Shown in pieces: positions 34,323 through 43,304 of a stretch of 64,000 bases of DNA; the stretch's first letter is position 1, and each line of letters begins with the position of its first letter. The DNA lies in assembly GCF_000744655.1 (NCBI RefSeq), contig NZ_JQMJ01000004.1, positions 6,076,001-6,140,000 of the forward strand, read 5' to 3'. The notes beneath the pieces are model-generated. The model was not told the origin of the DNA, searched no databases, and worked only from the letters and a program-made list of their open reading frames with translations. The DNA is from Streptacidiphilus rugosus AM-16 (lineage in GTDB: Bacteria; Actinomycetota; Actinomycetes; Streptomycetales; Streptomycetaceae). The translations under genes and the position numbers were made by a program.

Positions 34323-34673
34323 TCAGCTCTCGCGCTTCTCCTTGATCTTCGCGGCCTTGCCGCGCAGGTCACGGAGGTAGTACAGCTTGGCGCGACGGAC
34401 CGCACCGCGGGTCACGACCTCGATCTTCTCCACGATCGGGGTGTGCACCGGGAAGGTGCGCTCGACGCCGACGTTGAAGCTGACCTTGCGGACCGTGAAG
34501 GTCTCGCGCACGCCCGCGCCCTGGCGACGGATGACGACGCCCTTGAACTGCTGGATACGGGAGCGGTTGCCCTCGATGACGCGAACGTGGACGTTCACGG
34601 TGTCGCCGGGGCGGAAGGCCGGGATGTCGGCGCGGATCGACGCGCTGTCGATCTCGCTGAGCAGGTTGCTCAT
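34323..34673 (-). CDS. rplS: 50S ribosomal protein L19
   Basis: 116 residues from ATG 34673, the normal length. Marks are [40 protein letters not shown] and [20 protein letters not shown]. It sits at the bridge between 30S and 50S subunits. It lies between trmD and sipW; the 156 bp upstream separate it from trmD and may carry its own promoter. Confidence 0.98.
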   Translation of the reverse strand: MSNLLSEIDSASIRADIPAFRPGDTVNVHVRVIEGNRSRIQQFKGVVIRRQGAGVRETFTVRKVSFNVGVERTFPVHTPIVEKIEVVTRGAVRRAKLYYLRDLRGKAAKIKEKRES

Positions 34674-34829
34674 GATTTCTCCATCACAGGCGCCACAGGC
34701 CACCCGCGGAATTCGTGATTGATGATTCGCTGTGTGTCCGCCGGTTCCCGTCGTCTCCCCTGTGGCAGAGGCGGCGGTCCTGAGCCGGGGCTCTCACCAC
34801 GGCTGCGGCCGAGGACAGGCAGCAAGGGG

Positions 34830-35666
34830 CTATTCTGCCACGTCTTCCACGGCCTGAAGAAATCGGCCGCTCGCCTCGTCCCACCAGACGCCCAGACCGG
34901 CCAGCGCCTTGATGTCGTGCTTGTCCATCGCGCCGCGCTCCCAGCGGGCCACCAGATCGGGGCGGTTGGCGAGAGTACGGGCGAAGGCCTCGTCGCGGCG
35001 CCAGCGGGCGATCTTGGCATGGTTGCCGCTGAGCAGCACCTCGGGCACGCTCCGGCCGCGCCACTCGGCGGGCTTGGTGTAGACCGGACCCTCCAGCAGA
35101 TCGGCCATCCGGCCGGGGGCGAAGGAGTCGTCCTGGTGCGACTCGGCGTTGCCCAGCACCCCGGGGAGCAGCCGGGCCACCGCCTCGACGATCACCAGCA
35201 CCGCGACCTCGCCGCCGGCCAGCACGTAGTCCCCGATCGAGACCTCGACCACGGGCATCCGCTCCGCGGCGTCCTCGATCACGCGGCGGTCGATGCCCTC
35301 GTAGCGGGCGGGCGCGAAGGCCAGCCAGGGCTCGGCGGCCAGCTGCTGGGCCAGCTCCTGGGTGAAGGGACGGCCGCTGGGCGTCGGCACGACCAGCGTG
35401 GGCACGGCGCCCTCGCCCATGCCCTCGGCGCCGCTGCCGGACGCCACCACGGCGTCCAGGGCCGCGGACCAGGGCTCCGGCTTCATCACCATGCCGGGGC
35501 CGCCGCCGTACGGCGAGTCGTCCACGGTGCGGTGCACGTCGTGGGTGAAGCCGCGCAGCTCGTGCAGCCGCACGTCCAGCTGCCCGCGGGCGCGGGCCTT
35601 GCCGACCAGGGAGAGGTCGAGCGGGGCGAGGTACTCGGGGAAGATCGTGACGACGTCGATCCGCAT
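34830..35666 (-). CDS. trmD: tRNA (guanine-37-N1)-methyltransferase
   Basis: 278 residues. It methylates G37 of tRNAs that read CNN codons, preventing frameshifts. The SPOUT trefoil knot shows RIDVVTIFPEYL at the start, DDSPYGGGPGMVMKPEPW, YEGIDRRV and SIGDYVLAGGEVAVLVI. The rimM stop and trmD ATG overlap at 35666, indicating coupled translation in rpsP-khpA-rimM-trmD. Confidence 0.98.
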   Translation of the reverse strand: MRIDVVTIFPEYLAPLDLSLVGKARARGQLDVRLHELRGFTHDVHRTVDDSPYGGGPGMVMKPEPWSAALDAVVASGSGAEGMGEGAVPTLVVPTPSGRPFTQELAQQLAAEPWLAFAPARYEGIDRRVIEDAAERMPVVEVSIGDYVLAGGEVAVLVIVEAVARLLPGVLGNAESHQDDSFAPGRMADLLEGPVYTKPAEWRGRSVPEVLLSGNHAKIARWRRDEAFARTLANRPDLVARWERGAMDKHDIKALAGLGVWWDEASGRFLQAVEDVAE

Positions 35667-36262
35667 CAGGCGTCGGCCTCGCCGGACTTCTCGGACGGCT
35701 CCTCGGCCGACGGCGCCGACTCGTCCTCACGGGCGCTCGCGACGACGGCGTCGGCGGGGTCGATCAGGCCCGGCGGCGGGGTGATCACGGCCCGCTGCTC
35801 CTCCAGGTCGATCTCCGGCACGATCGCGGTGACGAAGGGGATCAGCACCTCGCTGCCGTCCGGGCGGACCACGGTGAGCAGGTCCTGGTAGGGCAGGTGG
35901 ACGACCTCGGTCAGCTCGCCGACCAGCGTGCCGTCCTTGAGGAAGACGTCCAGGCCGACCAGCTGGTGGTCGTAGAACTCCTCAGGGTCCTCCGGGCGGT
36001 CCTCGGGGTCGATCTCGGCGATCAGCAGTGTGCCGCGCAGGGCCTCGGCGGCGTTGCGGTCCTGGACGCCCTCGAAGCGCAGCAGCAGCCGACCGCTGTG
36101 CACCTTGCCGGAGGCGATGGTGAGCGGGCCGGCGGTGGCGGGGTCGGTCATGAGCACGGCGCCCGGGCCGAGCCGCAGCTCGGGCTCGTCGGTGCGCACC
36201 TCCACGGTGACGTCGCCCTTGATCCCGTGGGCGCGGCCGATCCGGCCGACGATCAGCTGCAC
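35666..36262 (-). CDS. rimM: 16S rRNA processing protein RimM
   Basis: 198 residues. It assists 30S head assembly and binds S19. The N-terminal RimM domain ([20 protein letters not shown]) and C-terminal PRC-barrel ([14 protein letters not shown] to [19 protein letters not shown]) are intact. An acidic C-terminal tail extends about 30 residues past the barrel. Overlaps trmD by one base. Confidence 0.97.
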   Translation of the reverse strand: MQLIVGRIGRAHGIKGDVTVEVRTDEPELRLGPGAVLMTDPATAGPLTIASGKVHSGRLLLRFEGVQDRNAAEALRGTLLIAEIDPEDRPEDPEEFYDHQLVGLDVFLKDGTLVGELTEVVHLPYQDLLTVVRPDGSEVLIPFVTAIVPEIDLEEQRAVITPPPGLIDPADAVVASAREDESAPSAEEPSEKSGEADA

Positions 36263-36310
36263 TGTTCTGCGTCTCCTTCAAGAAATGCCCGGCGGGAAAT
36301 GCAAAGGGCC

Positions 36311-36333
36311 GGCTGGGATCAAGGATCCCAGCC
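36311..36333 (-). terminator. Hairpin between khpA and rimM
   Basis: GGCTGGGATC-AAG-GATCCCAGCC is a perfect 10-bp stem, followed by a weaker GAGAGG/CCTCTC hairpin at 36341-36353. It could attenuate transcription from rpsP-khpA into rimM-trmD. Confidence 0.6.
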
Positions 36334-36380
36334 AGCCCCGAGAGGTGCCTCTCAGCCAAGCCTTTGGCGGCGTGGCCTGG

Positions 36381-36620
36381 TCAGCGCACGCTGTCCACGT
36401 CGACGAGGTCGACCCGGACGCTGCGACCACCGAGCGCGGTGACCACGGTGCGCAGCGCACGCGCAGTGCGCCCGCCGCGGCCGATGACCTTGCCGAGATC
36501 CTCCGGGTGCACGCGCACCTCGAGGATCCGGCCCCGGCGGAGCTCACGCGAGCGGACCTGGACCTCGTCCGGGTTCTCGACGATGCCCTTCACCAGGTGC
36601 TCGAGGGCTTCCTCCAGCAT
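36381..36620 (-). CDS. khpA: KH-domain RNA-binding protein KhpA
   Basis: 79 residues from ATG 36620; GTG 36626 is in frame and would overlap the rpsP stop. A single KH domain carries the G-x-x-G loop in KVIGRGGRTARALRTVV. KhpA pairs with KhpB in RNA binding and affects cell division and small-RNA biology in Gram-positives. It sits directly behind rpsP, as in most actinobacteria. Confidence 0.94.
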   Translation of the reverse strand: MLEEALEHLVKGIVENPDEVQVRSRELRRGRILEVRVHPEDLGKVIGRGGRTARALRTVVTALGGRSVRVDLVDVDSVR

Positions 36621-36622
36621 GA

Positions 36623-37060
36623 TCACGCCTCGGCGGAAGCGTCGGACTCGGCCGCGGCCTCGTCCTTCTTCTCCGTCTTCTTGGCCTTCGGAGTGATGGC
36701 CACACCGGTGGTCTCGCTCTCGAAGCCGGCGACGGCCTTCGCGAACAGGTGCGAGAAGTCCGTGACCTTGGGCTCGGCGACCTTGAGCGGCGCCGGGGCC
36801 TCCAGGCCCTTGAACTTCTGCCAGTCGCCGGTGAGCTTCAGGATGGCGAGCACGGCCTCGGTCGGCTGGGCGCCGACACCGAGCCAGTACTGGGCGCGGT
36901 CGCTGTCGACCTTGATGATCGAGGGGTCGTAGGTCGGCTGGTAGACGCCGATCTCCTCGATCGCACGACCGTCACGCTTGGTGCGGGCGTCGGCGACGAC
37001 GATGCGGTAGTGCGGGGAGCGAATCTTGCCGAGACGCTTCAGCTTGATCTTGACTGCCAC
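36623..37060 (-). CDS. rpsP: 30S ribosomal protein S16
   Basis: 145 residues. The S16 core reads [40 protein letters not shown] and [21 protein letters not shown] Lys/Glu/Ala-rich tail of about 30 residues is common in actinobacteria. First gene of the rpsP-khpA-rimM-trmD group; the 222 bp upstream should hold its promoter. Confidence 0.98.
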   Translation of the reverse strand: MAVKIKLKRLGKIRSPHYRIVVADARTKRDGRAIEEIGVYQPTYDPSIIKVDSDRAQYWLGVGAQPTEAVLAILKLTGDWQKFKGLEAPAPLKVAEPKVTDFSHLFAKAVAGFESETTGVAITPKAKKTEKKDEAAAESDASAEA

Positions 37061-37282
37061 TGGAGTGGTTCTCCTGGATTTGACGTGGGTGAGCAGCCGC
37101 GCATTCCACGTGGGGTTGCGGCTGCTGGCTGCTCTACGGACACGTCAGCCGGAAGGAGAGAGGGCCCTGCTCGGCTGCCGAGTACTCAGCTGTCCATTCT
37201 GCCATATCGGCGCAGCCCGATTGACCGCCGGGCTCCGGGGGCGGCTTGCGCCGACCCTCGGCGACCGGCGGCGGTCAATCGA

Positions 37283-37882
37283 CTAGCGACGGGTGCGCGG
37301 CTCGGCGATCTGGAAGACCTCGCCGCAGTTGCCGCAGACGATCGGGGCCTGCGACAGCACCGACGGCACGACGCGGACGTTGCGTCCGCAGCCGCAGACC
37401 GCCTTGACGCGGACGCCGCCGCCCGAGGACCCGTGCCGGGTGGCCGGACCGCGGAAGGTGCGCGACCGGTCGCTCGCGGCGCTGGTCGCGGCCGCGTGGT
37501 CGCCCAGGGCGCGCTGCAGGCGATCAATCGTTTCGGCAAAACGCTCGCGGGTCTCCGGTCGCATGGTGACCAGGGAGAAGCCCGAACTCGGATGCGGATC
37601 GGCGTTGTGATCGAGGCCGAGCTCGTCGGCCAGCGTCAGGAAGCGCCGGTTGTGGTAGCGCCCGGCCCGGGAGGTGTCCCGGATGCCGCGCGCAGCGGCG
37701 AGGCCATGGGCGGCCTCGTGCAACAGCCGTTCGAACCCCAGCTCGGTGCCGCAGGCCGAGGAGGACTCCCCGATCAGCGACTCCGGGGCTGCGAGGTTCG
37801 GCAGGTCGGAGTGGTAGCGCTGGATGTCGCCCCAGGCGACGGCCAGCTCGGCGGCGAGAACCAGAGGTTGTGTCGTGCTCAC
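37283..37882 (-). CDS. SprT-like putative zinc metallopeptidase with C-terminal zinc ribbon
   Basis: 199 residues from GTG 37882. A HExxH-type motif (LLHEAAHGLAAARG) and a downstream YHNRRFLTLADELGL block resemble SprT-like peptidases. Residues about 160-190 form a zinc ribbon with CGCGRNVR and VCGNCGEVF. Linker residues are Ala/Arg-rich. The catalytic reading is HEAAH, so a zinc site is plausible; the substrate is unknown. Found between rpsP and proS. Confidence 0.72.
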   Translation of the reverse strand: MSTTQPLVLAAELAVAWGDIQRYHSDLPNLAAPESLIGESSSACGTELGFERLLHEAAHGLAAARGIRDTSRAGRYHNRRFLTLADELGLDHNADPHPSSGFSLVTMRPETRERFAETIDRLQRALGDHAAATSAASDRSRTFRGPATRHGSSGGGVRVKAVCGCGRNVRVVPSVLSQAPIVCGNCGEVFQIAEPRTRR

Positions 37883-38041
37883 GCAACGCAAACGAGGAAG
37901 GGTTCCGGGATGTTCCGCAGAATCGGTAATTGTTGAAGGCTTTATTTTTCCGTGACCTGCGCCACATTGACCGACATGGACGGAAACGGCCGCCCCGACA
38001 GTTCATCCGCCCTTCCTGACAGGGCAGTTGACCAGAACGCG

Positions 38042-38085
38042 ACGGCCGGTCCGGCTCCCCCGCACGAGGGAGCCGGACCGGCCGT
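38042..38085 (-). terminator. Strong hairpin terminator after proS
   Basis: A perfect 18-bp stem starting ACGGCCGGTCCGGCTCCC with an 8-nt loop lies 46 bp past the proS stop codon. The remaining bases between 37883 and 38130 show no gene. Confidence 0.85.
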
Positions 38086-38130
38086 TCTACGACAATCCGA
38101 TGAGCGTGGTCTCAACCACCGGGACGAGGC

Positions 38131-39543
38131 TCAGTACGCGCGGGCCACGATCGCGATGTTGCCCGCCTGGTCGTCCGTCTCCGGGACCGAGCCGTCGGCA
38201 GCGACGATGCAGCGGACCGAGACGCCCTGCTCGGCCAGCTTGGCCTCGCCCTCGGGGCCGAGGTCGGCCCAGGAGATCCGGCCCCAGCCGGTCGCCGCGG
38301 CCTCGACGGCCTCGTCGATCGTGGCGACCTCGACCGTGCGGGCCTCGCGGCGCTCGCGGGACTGGCGCAGCAGCAGCGCCTGGTCCTCCTCCAGGACGGC
38401 CGGCACCAGCGTCGCCAGCGCGTCGACGCTGACCGGCTCCTTGCCGCCGGCGATCCGGCGGACCAGCATGGCCGTGCCGTTCTCCAGGTCGCGCGGGCCG
38501 ACCTCGATGCGGACCGGAACGCCCTTGAGCTCCCAGTCCACCGCGCGGCGGCCGAAGGGGGTGTCGGTCCTGTCGTCGACGACGACGCGGACGCCGGCGG
38601 CCTCGAGCGCGGCGCCGATCTCCCTGACCTTCGCCAGCACGGCGTCATCGCCCTTGATCGCCAGCACGACGGCCTGGACCGCGGCCAGACGCGGCGGGAC
38701 GCGCAGGCCGTTGTCGTCGCCGTGCGACATGATCAGGCCGCCGACCATGCGGGTCGACACGCCCCAGGACGTCTGCCAGACGTGCTCGCGCTCGCCCTCG
38801 CCCTTGAGGTAGGTGGTGTTGAACGCCTTGGCGAAGTTCTGGCCCAGCTCGTGGCTGGTGCCCATCTGCAGCGCCTTGCCGTCGACCATCATGCCTTCGA
38901 GCGTCAGCGTGTTGATCGCGCCGGCGAACCGCTCCTTGGCCGTCTTGCGGCCCAGGACCACGTCGATGCCCAGGACGTTGGTCATGAAGTCGCCGTACAC
39001 GTCGGTGTGGATCATCGACGCGTAGGCGTGCGCGTCCTCGTAGGTGGCGTGGGCCGTGTGGCCCTCCTGCCAGAGGAACTCGGTGGTGCGCAGGAAGACG
39101 CGGGGACGCAGCTCCCAGCGGACGACGTTGGCCCACTGGTTGATCAGCAGCGGCAGGTCACGGTGGCTCTGGACCCACTTCGAGAAGTACTCGTTGATGA
39201 TCGTCTCGGAGGTCGGCCGGACGACGATGGGCTCCTCGAGCTCCTTGCCGCCGCCGTGCGTGACCACCGCGAGCTCGGGCGCGAAGCCCTCGACGTGCTC
39301 GGCCTCACGGGTCAGGTAGGACTGGGGGATGAACATCGGGAAGTAGGCGTTCTGCGCGCCCGCCTTCTTGATCCGCGCGTCCATCTCCTGCTGCATCCGC
39401 TCCCACAGGCCGTAGCCGTACGGTCGGATGACCATGGTGCCGCGCACCGGACCGTTGTCGGCCAGCTCGGCCTTGTTGATCAGATCCTGGTACCAGCGCG
39501 GGAAATCATCCGCCTGGGGGGTGAGAACGGGAGCCTTTGCCAT
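38131..39543 (-). CDS. proS: Prolyl-tRNA synthetase, archaeal/eukaryal type
   Basis: 470 residues from ATG 39543. It charges tRNA-Pro. The shorter form lacks the INS editing domain found in typical bacterial ProRS. Class II motifs are RPTSETIINEYF (motif 1 region), WELRPRVFLRTTEFLWQEGH (motif 2) and GGLIMSHGDDNGLRVPPRLA (motif 3). An anticodon domain and the characteristic C-terminal AY end are present. A hairpin terminator follows. Confidence 0.96.
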   Translation of the reverse strand: MAKAPVLTPQADDFPRWYQDLINKAELADNGPVRGTMVIRPYGYGLWERMQQEMDARIKKAGAQNAYFPMFIPQSYLTREAEHVEGFAPELAVVTHGGGKELEEPIVVRPTSETIINEYFSKWVQSHRDLPLLINQWANVVRWELRPRVFLRTTEFLWQEGHTAHATYEDAHAYASMIHTDVYGDFMTNVLGIDVVLGRKTAKERFAGAINTLTLEGMMVDGKALQMGTSHELGQNFAKAFNTTYLKGEGEREHVWQTSWGVSTRMVGGLIMSHGDDNGLRVPPRLAAVQAVVLAIKGDDAVLAKVREIGAALEAAGVRVVVDDRTDTPFGRRAVDWELKGVPVRIEVGPRDLENGTAMLVRRIAGGKEPVSVDALATLVPAVLEEDQALLLRQSRERREARTVEVATIDEAVEAAATGWGRISWADLGPEGEAKLAEQGVSVRCIVAADGSVPETDDQAGNIAIVARAY

Positions 39544-39727
39544 GGGGCGAATGGTACGGGGCAGGCCGGGCTCGGCTCCAATCCGTTGTCCGCCGCGCGT
39601 CCGGACGGCGGGGCGAACGGGGCGAAACGTCCCCATGAAGGGTCCGCCTCGCCTATGGACGCCGGGCGGCTCTCGCGCTTGGCTGGATGCAGGATCCCGG
39701 GCCCTACCGAGGTGAGGAGCCGTCATC

Positions 39728-40525
39728 ATGGTTTCTGCGCAGTCGACTCAACGGGGGGAGCGCACACGGGCGCGACAGCGGGCGCGCGACTGGGCCGAGA
39801 TCCAGGAAAGGATGCTGGTCCCCCTCTACGAGGCGGTCTACGACCGGCTGGAGGTGGGCCCCGCGACCTCGGTGCTGGGGCTGGGCTGCCGTTCCGGGCT
39901 GGCCCTGCTGCTGGCCGCGGCGCGCGGCGCGGAGGTGGCCGGCCTCGAGCCGGAGGCGGAGCTGCGGGAACTCGCCCAGGACCGCTCACTGCGGGTCCTG
40001 GCGGACGTCTACCGCGAGGTGGCGCCGCCGCGCGGAGCGGCGCACACGCTGGTGACGGCGTTCGAGCACCTGTCCTGCACGGCGGATCCGCCCGCCCTGG
40101 TCCGCGACGCGGCCCGGCTCACCACCCGCGGCGGGCATGTCGCTCTCGCGACGTGGGGCCCGGAGGAACGGTGCGAGAGCGCGGCGGTCCTCGACGTCGC
40201 CCAGCGCCTGGCGGACCCACGGGGGTCCGCGCCCTACGCCCCCTTCGCGCTGAGCGCGCCGGGCGCGCTGGAGTCCCTGATCGACCGCGCCGGCCTCCGC
40301 CCGGCCGGCGGCGGCCGGGTCTGCTGCCCCTACGCCTACCCCGACCTGGACACGGCGCTGCGCGGCATCATGTCGACGGGCGTCTTCGACCCGGCGGTGG
40401 ACTTCTCCGGCGAACGGCAGGTGGCCAAGGAGATCACCGAGACGCTCTTCCCCTGGGTCCGCCCGGACGGCTCGGTCCGCATGGAGAACGTCTTCCGCTA
40501 CGTCCTGGCCGAACGCGTCCGCTAG
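39728..40525 (+). CDS. Class I SAM-dependent methyltransferase-like protein
   Basis: 265 residues. The Rossmann motif I is partly altered: SVLGLGCRSGLALLLAA, where GCG/GTG is usual. The rest fits: VAGLEPEAE, LVTAFEHLSC and LTTRGGHVALATWG. Such proteins are common in Streptomyces with unknown small-molecule substrates. It is divergent from proS and ends at a copy of the dispersed inverted repeat, opposite ftsH. Confidence 0.8.
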   Translation: MVSAQSTQRGERTRARQRARDWAEIQERMLVPLYEAVYDRLEVGPATSVLGLGCRSGLALLLAAARGAEVAGLEPEAELRELAQDRSLRVLADVYREVAPPRGAAHTLVTAFEHLSCTADPPALVRDAARLTTRGGHVALATWGPEERCESAAVLDVAQRLADPRGSAPYAPFALSAPGALESLIDRAGLRPAGGGRVCCPYAYPDLDTALRGIMSTGVFDPAVDFSGERQVAKEITETLFPWVRPDGSVRMENVFRYVLAERVR

Positions 40526-40536
40526 TCGCACTGTCC

Positions 40537-40638
40537 AGGGGCGCGGGGAACTGCGCGACAAGCCACTGACGAGCGGATGATCCCCAACGCGCCGGGCCAT
40601 CCGCAGAGGGCGGTTCTCGCGCAGTTCCCCGCGCCCCT
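40537..40638. repeat. Long GC-rich inverted repeat, copy 2 of a dispersed family
   Basis: Arms 40537-40558 and 40617-40638 are perfect 22-bp reverse complements sharing the core GGGGCGCGGGGAACTGCGCG with copies 1 and 3. They lie between the convergent methyltransferase and ftsH stop codons, and probably serve both as terminator. Confidence 0.88.
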
Positions 40639-40651
40639 TGGGCCGTGCAGC

Positions 40652-42580
40652 TCATTCGCCGTCTTTGGCCATCCGGGGGATGCCGGCGACGCGGTAGGCG
40701 TCGGCTTCGTCGAGGGTTTCGTGTTCCATCAGGGCCTCCGCGAGAGCGTCCAGTTGCGCGCGGTGGGCGGTCAGCTTGCGGCAGGCCTCGTCGTAACACT
40801 CCGAGACGATCCGCCGGGCCTCGCCGTCCACCGCGTCCAGCGTGCTCGGCGCAGCCGACAGGCCGTACGCGCCCTGGGCGTCGTTCGGGATCGCGGTCAG
40901 TCGACCGACCTTCTCGCTCATGCCCCAGCGGCCCGCCATGCCGCGGGCGATGTTCGTGACCTGCTCCAGATCGCTCTCCGCGCCCGTCGTGACGACCCCG
41001 TACACCACCTGCTCCGCGGCCATGCCGCCCAGCGCCCCGATGATCCGGCCGCGCAGGTACTCCTCCGTGTAGGAGTAGCGGTCCGCCTCCGGCGTGGAGA
41101 GCGTGACGCCCAGCGCCCGCCCGCGCGGCACGATGGTGATCTTGCGGACCGGGTCGGCGCCCGGCTGCAGCATGCCCAGCAGGGCGTGCCCGGACTCGTG
41201 GTACGCCGTCCGCAGCCGGTCCGCGTCCGGCATGACCAGCGCGCGGACCGCACCGAGCTGGACCTTCTCCAGCGCGTCGGAGAAGTCCCTGCCCGAGACC
41301 TCGTCGTCCTTCCGCTTCACCGCGAGCAGCGCCGCCTCGTTCGCCAGGTTGGCCAGCTCCGCGCCGGTCATGCCGGGCGTGGTCTTCGCGACCTGCTCCA
41401 GGTCGACGTCGGCCGACAGCGGCTTGTCGCGAGTGTGGATCTTCAGGATGGCCTCCCGCCCGGTCCGGTCCGGCGGGCTGACCATCACCGTGCGGTCGAA
41501 CCGGCCCGGCCGCAGCAGCGCCGGGTCCAGCACGTCGGAGCGGTTGGTCGCGGCCAGGACGACGACGCCCTCCGAGCCGGAGAAGCCGTCCATCTCGGTG
41601 AGGATCTGGTTGAGCGTCTGCTCGCGTTCGTCGTGACCGCCCATCGCGTTGCCGCCGCCGCGGGCCCGGCCGATGGTGTCGATCTCGTCGATGAAGATGA
41701 TCGCGGGCGCGACCTTGCGCGCCTCGGTGAACAGCTCGCGCACCCGGGAGGCCCCGACGCCGACGATCATCTCGATGAACTCGGACGCCGAGGCGGAGAA
41801 GAAGGGCACGTTCGCCTCGCCGGCGACGGCCCGCGCGAGCAGCGTCTTGCCGGTGCCCGGCGGGCCCGCGAGCAGGACGCCGCGCGGCATCTTCGCCCCG
41901 AGCCTGCGGTAGTCGTCCGGGCGCTTCAGGAAGTCCACGACCTCGGCCAGCTCCGCCTTGACCTCGTCGATGCCGGCGACGTCGTCGAAGGTCGTGCGCT
42001 TTCCGCCGGGCGGGGTCTCGATCGGCTTCGGCGGGGCCTTCCTGGCGAGCCCGCCCATGCCGCCCCCGCGGCTCATCCGCCGGGCGATGACCACCCAGAG
42101 CACGACCAGCAGCAGCATCGGCGCGAGCGAGATCAGCAGGTTCGCCAGGAAGCCGCGCTCCTTGACGACCGGCTCCGCGTCGACCTTGACGTTCTGCTGG
42201 GTCAGCGTCGCCCACAGGTTGTCGTCGGCGAAGACCGGACGCTGGGTGGTGAACTGGTCGTAGGTCTTGCTGCTGTCGTCCGGCTGCGGCTGGGCGGTCT
42301 TGAGCTTGCCCTGGATCGTGTCGCCCTTGGCGTAGATCTCGGAGACCTGACCGGCGCTCAACTGCTTGGTGAACTCGGTGTAGGGGACGCTGATCTGCTT
42401 CCCGCCGCCGAACACGTTCAGCAGCATGTCCACCAGCAGGAAGACGACCAGCGCGGTGAGCAGCAGGCTGAGCCAGTTGCGCCGGGACGGCCTGGGCGGC
42501 GGCCCGGGCGCGGGCGGCGGGGCCCCTTCCGACCGCCAGAGCTTGTCGGGATCCTCGCGAGGCGGCACAGGGCTGGTCAC
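40652..42580 (-). CDS. ftsH: ATP-dependent zinc metalloprotease FtsH
   Basis: 642 residues from GTG 42580. A Pro-rich cytoplasmic start precedes membrane segment 1 ([19 protein letters not shown]), a periplasmic-side domain and segment 2 ([19 protein letters not shown]). The AAA module has GPPGTGKT (Walker A), [11 protein letters not shown] (Walker B) and an SRH with [10 protein letters not shown]. The M41 protease has HESGHALLG. It degrades misfolded membrane proteins. It is probably the shorter second FtsH of Streptomyces, near ffh. Confidence 0.94.
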   Translation of the reverse strand: MTSPVPPREDPDKLWRSEGAPPPAPGPPPRPSRRNWLSLLLTALVVFLLVDMLLNVFGGGKQISVPYTEFTKQLSAGQVSEIYAKGDTIQGKLKTAQPQPDDSSKTYDQFTTQRPVFADDNLWATLTQQNVKVDAEPVVKERGFLANLLISLAPMLLLVVLWVVIARRMSRGGGMGGLARKAPPKPIETPPGGKRTTFDDVAGIDEVKAELAEVVDFLKRPDDYRRLGAKMPRGVLLAGPPGTGKTLLARAVAGEANVPFFSASASEFIEMIVGVGASRVRELFTEARKVAPAIIFIDEIDTIGRARGGGNAMGGHDEREQTLNQILTEMDGFSGSEGVVVLAATNRSDVLDPALLRPGRFDRTVMVSPPDRTGREAILKIHTRDKPLSADVDLEQVAKTTPGMTGAELANLANEAALLAVKRKDDEVSGRDFSDALEKVQLGAVRALVMPDADRLRTAYHESGHALLGMLQPGADPVRKITIVPRGRALGVTLSTPEADRYSYTEEYLRGRIIGALGGMAAEQVVYGVVTTGAESDLEQVTNIARGMAGRWGMSEKVGRLTAIPNDAQGAYGLSAAPSTLDAVDGEARRIVSECYDEACRKLTAHRAQLDALAEALMEHETLDEADAYRVAGIPRMAKDGE

Positions 42581-42600
42581 GATTGCGACAATACGGATAA

Positions 42601-43137
42601 TCAGGACACCGTGCCACCGCCCGCGCCGGGCCACTCCTCCGCGGTCAGCGCGTAACGCTCGTGGTCACGCCAGGCGTCCTGGAGGAAGAGCATGCGCGGC
42701 GAGAAGCCCTCCAGCCGGAAGCCGAGGCGCTTGGCCATCGCCACGGAGGGGGCGTTCTCGGGCTGGACATTGATCTCCAGCCGGTGCAGGCCGAGGCCTC
42801 CCCGGGACTCCGGCGTGAAGCAGGCGTCCACGACCAGACGCATGCCCTCGGTCATCCGGCCGGTGCCGTTGTAGGGGAGGTAGGAGTTGTAGCCGAGCGA
42901 GGCGTTGCGGAAGCGTCCCCGCACGATGTTGGAGACGTTGCAGGTGCCGACGAAATCGCCGTCCTCGACGGTCACGATCAGGAACGTCCGCAGCGCGTCA
43001 CCCTGACGCCGCACCATCTCGGGCAGCGCGTCGGGCTCCACCGGGTTCCACCGCCCGATGTGCTCGGCAGAACGGTTCACCGCGGCGGCGTACGCGACGG
43101 CGTCGGAGAGTCGAGGATGCCGGATCTCTACACGCAT
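42601..43137 (-). CDS. GNAT acetyltransferase, RimJ/RimL-like
   Basis: 178 residues. The GNAT fold has the start RHPRLSDAVAYAAAVNRSAE, then SLGYNSYLPYNGTGRMTEGM (acetyl-CoA loop variant), HRLEINVQPENAPSVAMAKR and LGFRLEGFS. It resembles enzymes acetylating ribosomal protein N-termini; the real target is unknown. It lies 20 bp upstream of ftsH on the same strand and downstream of a dispersed repeat. Confidence 0.92.
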   Translation of the reverse strand: MRVEIRHPRLSDAVAYAAAVNRSAEHIGRWNPVEPDALPEMVRRQGDALRTFLIVTVEDGDFVGTCNVSNIVRGRFRNASLGYNSYLPYNGTGRMTEGMRLVVDACFTPESRGGLGLHRLEINVQPENAPSVAMAKRLGFRLEGFSPRMLFLQDAWRDHERYALTAEEWPGAGGGTVS

Positions 43138-43179
43138 GCGGTGAGCCTAGCCCTTGGGAGATGGGCCAGTTGCAACATC

Positions 43180-43281
43180 AGGGGCGCGGGGAACTGCGCG
43201 AGAAACCACCCTGCGCGGATGGCCCTGTTCAGTGAGGACCATCCGCATGTCAGTGGCCTGTCGCGCAGTTCCCCGCGCCCC
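43180..43281. repeat. Long GC-rich inverted repeat, copy 3 of a dispersed family
   Basis: Outer arms 43180-43201 and 43261-43281 carry the GGGGCGCGGGGAACTGCGCG core. An inner stem GCGGATGG/CCATCCGC (43215-43222, 43239-43246) gives a stacked hairpin. It lies between ffh and the GNAT gene, both minus-strand, so it is 3' of ffh, just past its stop codon. Confidence 0.88.
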
Positions 43282-43304
43282 GGTGGTGCAACCGCACCTG
43301 CTGC

